DNA of 64,000 bases from Dillenia suffruticosa (GCA_033439265.1 JAVTVX010000009.1:7839109-7903108), one strand, 5' to 3'; numbered from the stretch's first letter, positions 26,916 through 38,489 are shown. Program-made: numbers and translations. The notes: generated by a model not told the origin, from the sequence alone.

Positions 26916-28565
26916 CTAATACAACAACAACAAATTGAACCTTAATTCCAAACTTTGAGCTTGGCTGCTTAAGAGACTAATATAGGAGAGAGAAAAAATA
27001 AAAAAATAATAGTAACATAAAAAAAATAAAATTAAAGCTTGAAAACAAAAGTAGAGAAGATAACTCTAAAAAAATAAAAATAAAAAAATGAAAAAGAGAA
27101 TTAAAAATAACCTAGCCATAGAAATTTATAATAATAATTTAACTGTTTCGGATTCTCCTACGCCTCTTATTCCTATATAAAGTTATCTCATCAACTAAAC
27201 TCTTAACACTCATATCATTACGAATAACTTGTATCCAAATTTTAAACGGTCTACCCCAACGATTTATTAAATCTCCTACATTTAAGATCTTACTACTCCT
27301 AACTAGCGCATCTTTGGGTTTTTATTACACATGTACAAACCATCTTAGATGATACTCTCTCATCTTATCTACAATTGAATTCACTCCCAACTTAGTACGT
27401 ATCTCGTTATTTGTAATTCTATCTTTTCTAATTTTACCACATATCCATCTGAACATTCTTATTTCAGTTACAATCATTTTATACTCGTGTTGTTATTTGA
27501 TAACCCTACAATCGATGTCATACAATAATTCAAGTCTTAATGCAATTCTATAAAACTTTCGCTTTAACTGCAATGGTATCATACAATCACAAAAAACTCC
27601 GGATAAACTTTTCTATTTCATCCAACCCGCTTGGATCTTATGATTCACATATCCATCTGTGTTGCTATCGCTTTGAATGATAGATCTAAGATATCTAAGG
27701 CGTTCACTCTTTCGTATGTTCTGTCTTTTTAATTTAATCATTTTTTCATCGTTACTACCACCAAACATATATCTCATATACTCAGTTTTTTATCTATTTA
27801 ATCTAAATTTTCTGAACTCTAGTGTGTCTCTCCATAACTCCAACTTAACAATAAAATTCTCTCTAATTTTATCGACTAGCACTATATTATCTACAAAAAG
27901 CATACACCATAATACTTTATCATGGATGCTTTTCATTATTTCTTCTATCATTATTGCAAAAAAGAGAAAATTTAATGCCAAATCTTGATAAAACCTTATG
28001 TTAATTGAGAATTTATCACTTAAACCCCAATATGTTTCTTATAACAGCAACAGTTCTCTCATACATATTTTTTTTAAGATGAATGTATTTCAAGCAAATC
28101 CCTTTTTCTATCAACGTCCACTACAACTTGAAACCCTACCATATGTTTTTTCTAAATCAATGAATACCATATACAAGTCACCCTTCTATGCTCTAAATCT
28201 TTTCATCAAATGTCCGAGAAAGTAAATGACTTCAACGGTGGATCATCTTGGCAAGAACCCAAAATGATTCTGAGATACATTTAACTCAAATCTCAATCTA
28301 TGTTCTATCACTCTCTTTCGCAACTTCATAATATGACTAATAATTTTAATTTCTCTGTAATTAGAACAATTTTGTATATCTCTTTTATTTTTATATAATG
28401 GTATAAATGTACTCTCCCTTCATATTTTGGGCATTTTATTGATTTATCAGATTTTGTTGAAAAGATCCATCAGTATCCTATCCCCACTCACCCAAACACT
28501 TCCACAACTCAATAGGAATGCCATCAGATCTTGCGTTTAAGATCCCTATTGATCACCTTTAAAAC
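26916..28565 (-). mobile_element. RTE-like LINE, 5'-truncated, with 17-bp TSD
   Basis: The minus strand encodes pieces of a reverse transcriptase: HFGFLPR and VFIDLEKTY-like segments (28.1-28.3 kb), WCMLFVDNIVLVD (about 27873-27911), then RLRYLRSIIQSD and HKIQAGWMKK downstream. Motif order and wording fit plant RTE-clade LINEs. The 3' end is a (TTG)n-like tail (26919-26932). The unit is flanked by an exact repeat CTATTGAATTTAGATTT (26899-26915 and 28566-28582). Many stops and frameshifts are present, and the second catalytic Asp of the RT box is Asn. It lies in the 5'-leader intron of HDA15. Confidence 0.85.
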
Positions 28566-29752
28566 CTATTGAATTTAGATTTTCGATCCATAAAAAAATG
28601 TGGTCTTTTGGTTTCCCCTGGTGTTCTTAGTCACTTTTGGTTTGCTTATCAGAACATCCAAAGGCCCTGACTTTGTTGATTTTGAAACAACATCACTTAC
28701 ACATAAAATAGCATTAAGAATATAGTATTGAATTGATATAAAAAGGATTCAAGCACGGAACATGAGAATCGTGAAGAAATTACATACATTAACTTCCTTA
28801 ACTCTATGTAAAACAGGCCAAACTCCTAATTGTTTAAAGATTCTTCAGCTGATTCCATATTTATCCAAATCTTTATCTGCAACAACAAAGAAAATGATAC
28901 AGCACCCATCAAAGTTGTTTTCCAACAAAACCATATGCCCCAAAGAAAACAACAAAAGGTGGATGGTCTTTAAAAACATGGATTCTTAAACAACACTAGT
29001 CAAGAATCATAGTTATTATAAGACATAAATAACACTATTGTGAAATGACAAAATCTAATGCAGCACAGTTTCATGGTTGCATAAGATTTTATTCGCACAT
29101 TTTATTAACTACCGATAAGATTGCGTCACATCAAATTTTGTCATTCCAGACGCGGACCTATGGTGGTCCAAGTGACACTACTCCATAAAATTTATTTGAA
29201 TAACAATGGTACACAGGGGAAGCAATTCCCTCCAATGAAATTTTCAAAATGTTTAGGGCACCATGTTGCATTGTAGAATAAAATATAGCAAAATCACAAA
29301 ATAAAAGCAAGAGCTTGGACATGAATGAAATCAAAATGATCCCACGATTGATTTTATTTTAGCAAAAGAAATGGTGGGATTTCATTCTTTTATAGAATTT
29401 CAATTTTTCCTGTTCTCAATACAGTCAATTAAAGTAAAAAAATAAAAATAGAAAAGTGGGAAATTCTGCATTTTATGTAAAACAAAAGAAATAAGAGAAA
29501 ACATGTTGAACAATTCGAATTCAGTCTCGTGTATCAAATTAATAAACCTAATTAAAAAAGAGGGGTAAAATTCCGAAGAAATAGAGAAGAAATGGAGAGA
29601 GAGAGGGGGAGAGTTGACGCCAAGAAGATTTCAAATACGAAATGAAGTCGGGAATCAGGTCTAAATAAGGTATGCATGACACAGATCTTGAACTTGAGTG
29701 CAAAAAAGATTTCACACTCTAAAATCCCAAGACAAAGTTTTGAAGGGGATGT

Positions 29753-29756
<4 letters not shown>

Positions 29757-29801
<45 letters not shown>

Positions 29802-29848
29802 ACGCCTAAACAAAGAGCACACGAAAGTAAGTAGCAGATCTGTGAATG

Positions 29849-29894
<46 letters not shown>
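29757..29894. repeat. Two (GA)n microsatellites in the HDA15 leader intron
   Basis: Perfect GA runs at about 29757-29797 and 29850-29894, reading CT on the HDA15 coding strand. They lie just downstream of the presumed first splice donor. Confidence 0.95.
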
Positions 29895-29898
<4 letters not shown>

Positions 29899-30070
29899 GG
29901 GGAGGGAGGAGGAGTACCTGAGAAAGGGAAACCTGGAGTTGGTCGGAGTAAAAGATCCCACGGGCTTTCTTCTCACCGTGGGAGTGGGGGGAAGATGGAT
30001 AAGTTAGTGGGACGGGAGGGGAGGGAGGATCCAATCTTTTTTGTTGTTCGGATTTGGAGTTGAAACGCCG

Positions 30071-30759
30071 AGTGAAGTGAATGAGGCCGATTCATTTCTA
30101 GTAATGCTGCGTTTACCCAAAATTTCAGCCGCCAAATCAGGAATCTAGCCATTGGTTGACAACACTTCACCATAATTTTTTTTTTAATTAAGTTTTTTTA
30201 ACACATTTAACATTATAAATATAATTCCAGAGTCAAAAATTATACAAAATGTTTTAATTAAAAACGAATTAGCAATTTGAAAATTATTTAAAATCAAATC
30301 TAATTAAGTTTACTTGTTAAATCTTCGACTATTATAACAATAAAATATTGATTATATTGTAAAATTTAAGAATTATGATAAATTCAAAATATAAAAGGTA
30401 ATGTAGAGAGAAAAATTTTAGAGAAAATGATTTTATTTTTTTTATTTTTGTGTATTTCCTATACATTGAACAAATATGATATTTATCCAAATTGAGATAT
30501 GTACAAGAAAGAAAAAAAAACTATAGTCAACCTAATTAAATATTCTTTCAAATATGATACGTAAACATATTGTGACATTTGGAACCACATAACATAACAT
30601 ATATAAAAAGACACTAATAATGGTAATAATGGTGTTATATGGTGTGATGTGTATCTTTCAAGAATATTTATCTTCCATATGTTAACATACGTGTTACATA
30701 TGTCTGACATTAAATGTTTTATGGACATTCATCCAAATTTTTTAAAATTTATAACACTC
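30071..30759. other. A/T-rich upstream flank of HDA15
   Basis: Presumed promoter region on the HDA15 side (near 30071-30200), then A/T-rich sequence. The short open frames have no recognisable domain. Confidence 0.5.
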
Positions 30760-31460
30760 CCCTTTAGATATTCATATTATAGAGAATATGATTCATTAAA
30801 ATCTTACTAGAAAAATATCCAATGAAAAAAATATCTGAGTGAATGAAAAATAATACACTATTTAAAATGTTTGATAATATACTGACTCCTCCGGTTAAAA
30901 ATATCCCTTAAAATCTTTAAGTCGACATATTTCAATTCTTTTTACTAATGGTTTAAATGTAAAAGCCAATACTGTCTTGGTAAATAAATTTGCTAAATTT
31001 TCATTTGATCGGATTTATTGCACATCAATTTCACAAATCTTTTAAAGATCATGTGTGAAGAAGAATTTTGATAAAATATGTTTAGTTCTATCTCTCTTGA
31101 TGTATCCTCCCTTTAATTGAGCAATACAGATAACATTGTTTTCTAATAATACTATAGAAATATCTTCCTTGGAGGATAGGCCATAGTTTTTTCGAATATA
31201 ATGGATCATTGACTTTAACCAAATACATTCTCAACTTGTTTCAGAGACAGCTATAATTGTTTTGTAAATTGCCATGATATAGCAATACCACCATATGTAA
31301 ATAAGTACCCAGTCTGAGACCGTGCTTTGTATGGATTGGATAAGAAATTAGCATCCATATATCTAATCAACATTGGATTAGAATTATTAGAATACAACAA
31401 GCCAAGATCAACAGTTTCGTAGAGATATCGAAGAATATACTTGGTGAAAAAACAATAATG
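30760..31460 (-). pseudogene. copia RNase H relic
   Basis: The minus strand between about 31460 and 31200 reads KYILRYLYETVDLGLLY, then YMDANFLSNPYKARSQTGYLFTYGG, the RNase H part of a copia polyprotein. Weaker matches continue to about 30900 (KHILSKFFFTHDL, NLANLFTKT), broken by stops and shifts. RT, integrase and gag are absent, and no LTR pair was identified for it. Confidence 0.75.
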
Positions 31461-32094
31461 AACAACCTATAGGGGAGAATAAGTTGTTCTCGACACTTTT
31501 GAATTTTTCTGGGTTTGAATAAAGATTGAGAGAAGAAATAGAGGAAGAATATGCACACAAGATTTATAGTGATTCCACCATCTCTAGTGTACATCTTCTT
31601 CTAATCTTTATCTGGATTTTCGATCCACTATTTTTCCAAAATAGTACACAACTAACTTGTCTATGTGTTAATAAGACCTTATAAGTGTTTCTCACAAACA
31701 CTCCTCACTGTTTTGTGCAAAAACTAGCAAACCTACATCTCTTTTGTTTTATTTAGCACACTTTTGAGTACACAAACCAAAGGAACCCTTCCTTCTAATC
31801 TTTCATAAGATTAGAAAGTGAAACAAAAATATAAGATCAAGTTTTAACTTCTGATGTTTTTGTTAAATGCCAAATAGAAAAATACAATACAAATGAAATT
31901 TGAGTTCACTAAAGATCTCATTCAATCGTATTCAAAGATATTTCAAAAAGTTATTGATTTTCTCATGGAGTGTTGTATTTATATGTTTATTGAAGAAATA
32001 GCCATTGAGTTTTATTTAATGCAGAAATATAGCCATTGAAAGTGATTGAAACTTATTTAATATCAAAATAACTTTTCTCAATCATTAGTTGTTA

Positions 32095-34560
32095 CTCACA
32101 TTAAGTCGACTCATTTCTTTAGGTCGACTAATTTTAGAATTCTATATTGTCCAAAGGTTAGTGCAAGTCAACTTTATATGTATGTCAAGTTGACTTGTGT
32201 TGTATTTTTCTTGAATTTTATTGCCTTGCTACTCAAGTAAGTCAGCTTGTGATCTTTGTAAATTGACTATTGCTTATCAATACTTAAGCATTTTTATATT
32301 ATGACTCGTGTAAGTCAACTTGTGCTTTCTTTAGGTCAATTTGGTAATCATTTTGTTTAAGTGTTTTTCACCATGTTGCTTATGCAAGTCGATTAGTATA
32401 TGCTTCATGTCGACTTAGCTTTGTTGGTACTTAAGCATTTTTAGTTCATTGCTTGTGCAAGTTGACTACCTTTGATGTTAGGTCGACTTGAGTTGTATTG
32501 TGTTTCAGGCATTTTTATTTTGCTACCTATACAAGTCAACTTGTACTTGCTTCAGGTTAAACTTGTGCTTGATGGTACTTGGGCATTTTTGCTTTGCAAT
32601 TCATATAGGTCGACCTGTTTTGCTTCTCTAGTCAATCTAAATAATGGTACTTAAGTATCTTTACTTCTTGGCTCATACAGATTGACTTGGTATTACTTTC
32701 TAGTCGACTTGCTCTTGATACTATTTAACTATATTTGCTTTGTGGCTTGTGCAAGTTGACTACTTTTTGTAATAGGTTGACTTATTTCAACTTAACTTTG
32801 CATATTTTTCATTGCAGCTCAAGCAAGTTGGTTTGCTATTGTTTATAGTCGGCTAGTAAAAGTGTTATGTGAGATCTAAGATTTATGCAAGTAAACTTGT
32901 ATAAGGAAGGGTCAAGTCAACTAGTGCTCAATAGCCTCTGAGCTTTTCTTTAAGATTTACATGTATAGGTTGACTATTATAATGCCTAGGTCAACTTGAG
33001 TTTAAACTCTCTTGAAATATCTTAAGTCTAGAATAGGGGTGTTAATGACACCGGATAGTGTCACAGGTACCCATGACACTACCCGGTCAAAGCTCGAGTC
33101 CGGGCTCGGTCAAACCGAGCTCGAGCCCGAGCTCGGGCTCGGGTAGCTGGGTATCATGGCTTGTGGAACAAAGCACAAGTTGAGTCATGCATTGGTCAGG
33201 TCAACTTGTGCTTTGTTCCACAAGTGTTTTCACTGTGTTGTTCATATAGGTTGACTCTAAGTCAATGTAGGTTGACTTGTTTGCCTCTCTTGAGCAAACT
33301 TGAAGATCTCAATGTGTAGATTTCTTATCAACTCTTCTAGATCAACTTCTTTATATTTCAGGTTGACTCATTGTTTTTTCAGGTTGACTAGAACTTGCTT
33401 CAAGTCGACTAATTTCTTTGTTAAGTTCATTGCTCCTTAAGTCTTTCATCTTTAGGTTGACTTGTGATCTTATCAAGTTGACTTATCCTAGCTTCAGGTC
33501 AACTTGTATCTTAATTAGTCTCAGTTTTCGTTAATTATACTCATTCGATCTTAAGCAAGTTGACTCATGACTTCATCAAGTCGACTTGAACTTTGAATGG
33601 GTCAACTTGTGTTTTGCAATTTTTCTTTTTTGAGGCCATCTTGGCTGATTGGTTGCTTTTTGTTCTATGAAACTTTTAAGCCAATTAAAACACATTAAAC
33701 ATTAATCATTTTAACATCAAAATAATATGAAGATGTACTTATCAAGTTAACTCATGTTCTCATCAAGTTAACTCTTACTCTCATCAAATTGACTCATATT
33801 TTCATCAAGTTAACTTGTGCTTTACTCTTTCTTTGTTTTCAAGCGATTTGAACTTGGGTAAGTCAATTTATCTTCTACCTGTGTCACTTTAAACTTGAGT
33901 TCTCTTAAATTTTTCTTAGTCTAGAATGTGCAAGTCAACTCTTAACAAGTATAAGTCAACTTGGACTTAAGCTTTTGAATCCTAGGCTTGTGGCTTGTGG
34001 CTCGTGGCTCGTGGTTTGTATCCTATCTTACTCATGACCTATAGCTTGTGAATCAACTTGACTTCTACAAATTTTTCTAGATGTTGATGTGGCAAGTCGA
34101 CTCGTAACTATACCAGGTCAACTTGATCTCAATATAGTTTAATCTAATTTCATTTTGATCGTTGGTCTTTTAAATTTTCGACTGTTAGGGTTTTAAATTT
34201 GAGATTTTCTCTAATGCCTCTACAGAACATGTTGATTTATGCTTTAGACAGGTCAACCTGTTCTTTAAACTCAGATTTGGCCTTTTCCACAAAATATTTT
34301 TTGAGTTAACTTGATTTTTGAGGTGAGTCAACTTAGCTAACCTACAGTCTTAGTTCCAGTAACCTTATATCTCTTTGACTTGACTAACCTACTTCATTAG
34401 TTTAGAGGTTGATCTATGGTTAGCAAGTCAACTTGTTTTCTGAGTGCATTGACTTCATTAACCTTCTATTTTGTTTAAAAAGCTGGTCTATACTTGGTAA
34501 GTCAACTTGATCCTTACATAAGTCAATTTGTCTAAGTCCGTAACTTAGATAAATAACTCT
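32095..34560. repeat. Degenerate array of AAGTCGACTTG-type units (possible LTR of a large copia element)
   Basis: Over about 2.5 kb the word AAGTCGACTTG and variants (AAGTTGACTTG, AGGTCAACTTG, CAAGTCGATT) recur every 20-60 bases, dozens of times, usually followed by TGCTT or TTC. The core AAGTCGACTT is palindromic. No open frame persists. On the minus strand just upstream (34670-34790), TTTTGTCATCATCAAAAAAG and nearby G-rich stretches resemble the 3' end of SIRE-type copia elements. The array may therefore be an old SIRE-like LTR; that attribution is inference. Confidence 0.6.
33033..33224. repeat. GC-rich palindromic insert and 24-bp perfect inverted repeat inside the AGTCGACT array
   Basis: 33091-33145 is a run of CTCGAG/CCCGAGCTCGGGCTC words, GC-rich against the A/T-rich surroundings. 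Directly after it, 33160-33183 and 33201-33224 are exact 24-nt reverse complements separated by a 17-nt loop. The right arm reads as a normal array unit; the left arm is its inverted copy. Confidence 0.85.
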
Positions 34561-34699
34561 ATACATCCTCAGTTTGATTTAATCTTTTCCAAATTAATTT
34601 TTCATTAATTTAACCTCCTTTTACTAATCATCTAACCTAATTTTATTTAGTCTAGCTCATCATCAAAATATATTTTGTCACCGATCTTTCTTTTTTGAT

Positions 34700-35517
34700 G
34701 ATGACAAAATATTAAATAAGGTTTGAAAGATTTCAAAGTCATTTTCAAGCATAACTCCCCCTCAATCTATACATGATTCCCCCCCTCCTCAAATTCTTTC
34801 TCCTACTTCTCCTACTACCTCTCTATCCCTCTTGTCATTAACAAAAGGAGTTATACATGCATATTTTTAACTTTAGAGATTTAGCAATTTAATTGATATC
34901 AATTTTCCCCTTAACTAATCAGCAATTAGTATTCTCTCTCTAATTCTTTCTACACGACACAATCAATTTTTTCTCTTAATTAATTTTTTGTCATCAACAA
35001 ATAGAGTAATTACAAGTACTAGTTGAAGTCCGTCGCGTTGTGCGTGGTGCTTTGTATTTCAGAACATTTAGTGTTTAAAAGAAATTATAATATTGTAAAA
35101 GTATTATCTTTTAGTTTATTACATTTTTTTTAATTTGTCTATTGAGTTAGTTAAAACAAAAATAGTTAAATTAATAGAGAAGAAATGTGAGTAGAAAATT
35201 TTGTTTGAATGTTAAAAGATAATAGTAGTTAAATATTATAGAGTGTTTTAAAAGTTGGCAAGGGTATAATTTTTGCTATAACTTTAATAAGTTTGAATCT
35301 TTATATAATTATCGAGTAATATAAAATTTGTGAATAGTACATGAAGGATTATGTTTAATTTTTTTTCTAATATCGTAAATAGGTTCTTTGCGTAATTTTT
35401 TTTAAGCAATTTGGGGAATATTTCTTATTAACGCAAATGCAACAACGTTAAAAGTATAAAGATATGATGGAATTGTAAATTTTAATATAGACGATATTTA
35501 CGATATAATAAAGCTAA
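34700..35517. other. A/T-rich DNA with a possible Helitron-type terminus
   Basis: Mostly A/T-rich with no gene. At 35017-35050 the minus strand reads a GC-rich imperfect hairpin (CCACGCACAACGCGACGG) followed about 6 nt later by CTAG and a T. This is the arrangement of a Helitron 3' end. No matching 5' end or Rep/helicase sequence was found. Confidence 0.35.
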
Positions 35518-35743
35518 CTAGAAATGAGTAATAATCCATGGGTAAAAGAGATGAGTAATCGTTGGGTGGGGGGTTTGGCCAAAAGAGAAAAAAGATTTCC
35601 AAATTATCCCACATTTAGGTATTGCTTTTAGTTGACAAATTCTAGCTCTTGGATGAACCACATGGACGAATAAAGAACAAACCAAAACTATCAGATCATG
35701 ACCAAAAACCTCCCCACTCAGCAATTACTCATTTATTCTAATA
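35518..35743. mobile_element. MITE-like element with inverted ends (copy A of the 75-bp repeat)
   Basis: The left end (GAGTAATCGTTGGGTGGGG from 35553) and right end (to 35730) are imperfect inverted repeats of about 28 bp; the outer sequence TAGAA..ATGAGTAAT also mirrors ATTACTCATTTATTCTA. The interior of about 120 bp has no coding capacity. The right 75 bp recurs at 36859-36933 and 37882-37957. No clear target duplication. Confidence 0.55.
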
Positions 35744-36564
35744 AAATATGTATTATCTATTATTACAAATATATAAATATAATAATAAGAAAAATATTTA
35801 ATAAAATATTACAATCAAAATATTGTTAATTTATTCAAATATTCAATATTTCTTAATATTTTCTTCAAATTTAATATGTTGTGATTAAAACAATTTGATA
35901 TCGAAAACAAGAATTTTGATTTCGAAAACAATAGTACTAAAATCTCAAAAATATGAACAAAATGATTTTTGAATATTGTAAAAGCAAATTACTTGAACAA
36001 AGAGACTACATAGAGTCGAACTATAATAACAAATTACTTGAAACATGGTAACACAAAAGTAATCAAGAGCTTTTTATAAAAACAACTGCAAATTCAAATT
36101 TTGCTATTATTGCAAGGATCAATTATCAATAAAAATAAAATATTTGATAAATACAATAAAGAGTAAAAATTTGAATTACTTGATCTAAGAGGCCATTGGA
36201 TTTCATAGAGTTTAGAGAATATGAACTATGAAAGCAATATAAAAGCATAAAATACTAATAATCCACTATTTTAATTAAATTATTACAATAAGATGGATAT
36301 TTATAAAATAATTATACCTATTATTACAAATATGTAAACATTATAGTAAAAAAGTAAAATATTAAATCAAATAATTACAATCAAATTATTACTAATTTAT
36401 TCAAATTATATATATCTTTTATTGTTTTTCCTTTTTGTATTGACAAGACCTTTTTTTTTCATATTTGCCTCCCCTTAAAAACAAAATCTACTTTCATTCA
36501 AGTTCGTGCCACATATTAATGCCACTAATTCTAAATGAGATTTAGGGTTTAAGAGGGGACAGGG

Positions 36565-36590
36565 AGAGAGAGAGAGAGAGAGAGAGAGTT
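36565..36590. repeat. (GA)n microsatellite
   Basis: About 12 GA units. Confidence 0.9.
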
Positions 36591-36629
36591 TCATAATGTT
36601 TTCTGTTTTGGGGTAATCATATAGCTTAG

Positions 36630-36825
36630 TTTGTGAGTGGAGCATGTAGTGAGAGAGAGGGTGATGTAGGATGATGTGAAAGGAGTGTGCAGTGTGAGAG
36701 AAAGGGGTGATGTGAGTGGAGTGTCTGGTAAGTGAAGTGTGTAGTGGGAGAGAGAGAGTAAGAGAGACAGGTGATGTGGGTTGATGTGAGTGGAATGTGT
36801 GAGAGAGAGGGGGTGATGTATTTGG
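36630..36825. repeat. Purine/GT-rich minisatellite, about 60-65 bp units
   Basis: Words GTGATGTGRGTGGARTGTG and GTGTGYAGTGRGAGAGA recur about three times with variation. The His/Ser-rich frames on the other strand are artefacts of this array. Confidence 0.7.
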
Positions 36826-36858
36826 TTGACTGATTTTAGCTGTCGGATGAAACATATT

Positions 36859-36933
36859 GACGAACAAAGGGTAAGCCAAGACCATCGGATTATGACCAAA
36901 ACCCCCACCCTACAATTACTCATCTATTCTAAT
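36859..36933. repeat. 75-bp dispersed repeat, copy B
   Basis: Begins GACGAACAAAGG and ends CAATTACTCATCTATTCTAAT. It matches copies A (35665-35742) and C (37882-37957) throughout. The left inverted end seen at copy A is absent here. Confidence 0.8.
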
Positions 36934-37881
36934 AAATATAATATCAGATTGGAATAAAATATTACATAGAAAATATTATGTGATAAAATCAATTTAATTT
37001 ATATTTTTTCTTTTAAAACGCTTTTATGTTAAGTTTTATTTCTTTAGAAAAGTTAATTTAATCAAATTTTTTATTTTTAAATATATTGATTTTAAATTAT
37101 CTCTCTTGTAAAATATGAAATATCGTTTTTCTCTCTTCAGAACTAAATACATTAATTTAATTTTACTAAAAAAAGTTAGGTTGGACCGGACAGTTCAATC
37201 CGGTTCCCCCAGTTACCAGTTTTTGACCAGTTTTTTTAAAATCTAATTATGTAAAGAAACCTAGCCTAGGCTGTTTGGATCCTGGCCGGATTAGACCAAG
37301 CTAGTCTGGTCTGGATTTCAACACATTGAGAATAACAAGAAACCAAATAACTACATCATTTTTTATTTTGATAATTGAAATTAATTTTATAACTTGAAAG
37401 CAAATCAAAATAAAACAAAATTAACAAAAAAATGGGGAAAAAATCAAAATCCAAACAAAATGAAGGTAAAAAACTTATCACATTTTATGTATACCATAAA
37501 CAAGAGAGAGTGAATTGTATAAAAAATAAAATAAAATTGACAATCTTTAGGACAAGGACAAAATGGAAAAGAAGAGGGTTTTTTTTTTTTTTTTTGGGTT
37601 TAGAAGTAATTACTAGAACCCCAATCTCCACACAAATGACATCACTTTTAAAAAAGAACTATCGGTATCAATAATACCCCACCCTTTTGCAATGAAACCA
37701 ATTGATTTTGATAGGATCCTTTTTTGATATCTTCTTGTTTTCTCATTTTCAAATGTTATTAACCGAAACTATTCTAAATATACCCATCACAATTATATAT
37801 GACCCTACCTCTATTTTTGTGCAAATTAAGACAAAGAAAAAAAATTAAAAAACCAAAAATTATGACTCTAACCGTCCGTGA

Positions 37882-37957
37882 GACGAACAAAGAACAAACC
37901 CAAGCCATCAGATCATGACCAAAACCCCCCACCCAGCAATTACTCATTTATTCTAAT
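37882..37957. repeat. 75-bp dispersed repeat, copy C
   Basis: Begins GACGAACAAAGAACAAACC and ends TTACTCATTTATTCTAAT. It directly abuts the truncated left LTR of copia 2 (about 20 bp away). Confidence 0.8.
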
Positions 37958-37976
37958 TAACAAAGGAATAACATAG

Positions 37977-38373
37977 TACATTTAAAAGTGATTTATTAAA
38001 ATTTTAAATTATTTGGATTCTAATGTATTTGATAGGGTATGGTTTTTTAATGTGTAGAAGGTAATTCTTATTTTCTTGATTGGTTAAAATAGGAATAACA
38101 AAAGATAATAAAATTATATATATATAGTGGTTATGATCCGCAAATCACACGTGACTTACATCTCATCATCTAAAGAGAAAACTAAGAGAGAAATTAAAAG
38201 GTTCTCTTATGAATATGTGTAGATTGGAAAGCCAACCATACAGATCTAAACATCAATTTGTCATTATGAATTTAGGTACGCTTCTACTAATAGATCTAAT
38301 AATTTTTTAACGACTTAATATAAAATCTTGGATGTATAGATAATGATTTTCATCAAATGGCTATTTATTAACA
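37977..38373 (+). repeat. Left LTR of copia 2, 5'-truncated
   Basis: Aligns from ATTTAAAAGTGATYTAYTAAA to TATTTAYTAACA with the right LTR. The first ~73 bp seen at 50524-50596 are missing or replaced. Confidence 0.82.
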
Positions 38374-38489
38374 AGTGGTATCAGAATCTCTTCATATTGA
38401 ATCATTGAGAAATAATTTCTCAAAATTTTCAATTCAACATGATTATGGTTATTTGTGTTGTTGATTTTGAATTCATATTTGTTGAATTA

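Larger units (their letters stand above)
25646..30070 (-). promoter_or_regulatory. HDA15 5' leader: putative non-coding exon 1, leader intron and promoter side
   Basis: The ATG exon begins with a splice acceptor at 25690-25689, so 25646-25688 is 5' UTR. A matching upstream donor (CAG|GTACTC) lies at 29917, giving a C/T-rich leader exon of roughly 29918-30070. The transcription start is inferred, not seen. A CCAAT box in coding-strand orientation sits at 30151-30155. The leader intron starts with two long CT tracts on the coding strand (29850-29894 and 29757-29797), possible GAGA/BPC-factor sites, and holds an RTE LINE. No open frame of this region has coding character; long Ser/Leu frames here are microsatellite translations. 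Confidence 0.55.

Noticed and set aside
29552-30034. 160-codon Ser/Leu-rich minus-strand open frame near the HDA15 leader
   Set aside because: Most of it is the translation of two CT microsatellites; no domain, and it lies across the leader exon and intron.
36475-36923. Overlapping Ser/His/Thr-rich frames of 110 and 136 codons
   Set aside because: Both are opposite-strand readings of the purine/GT minisatellite and (GA)n tract.
37432-37674. Lys-rich 80-codon open frame
   Set aside because: Low-complexity A-rich sequence; frame runs through a poly-T stretch.
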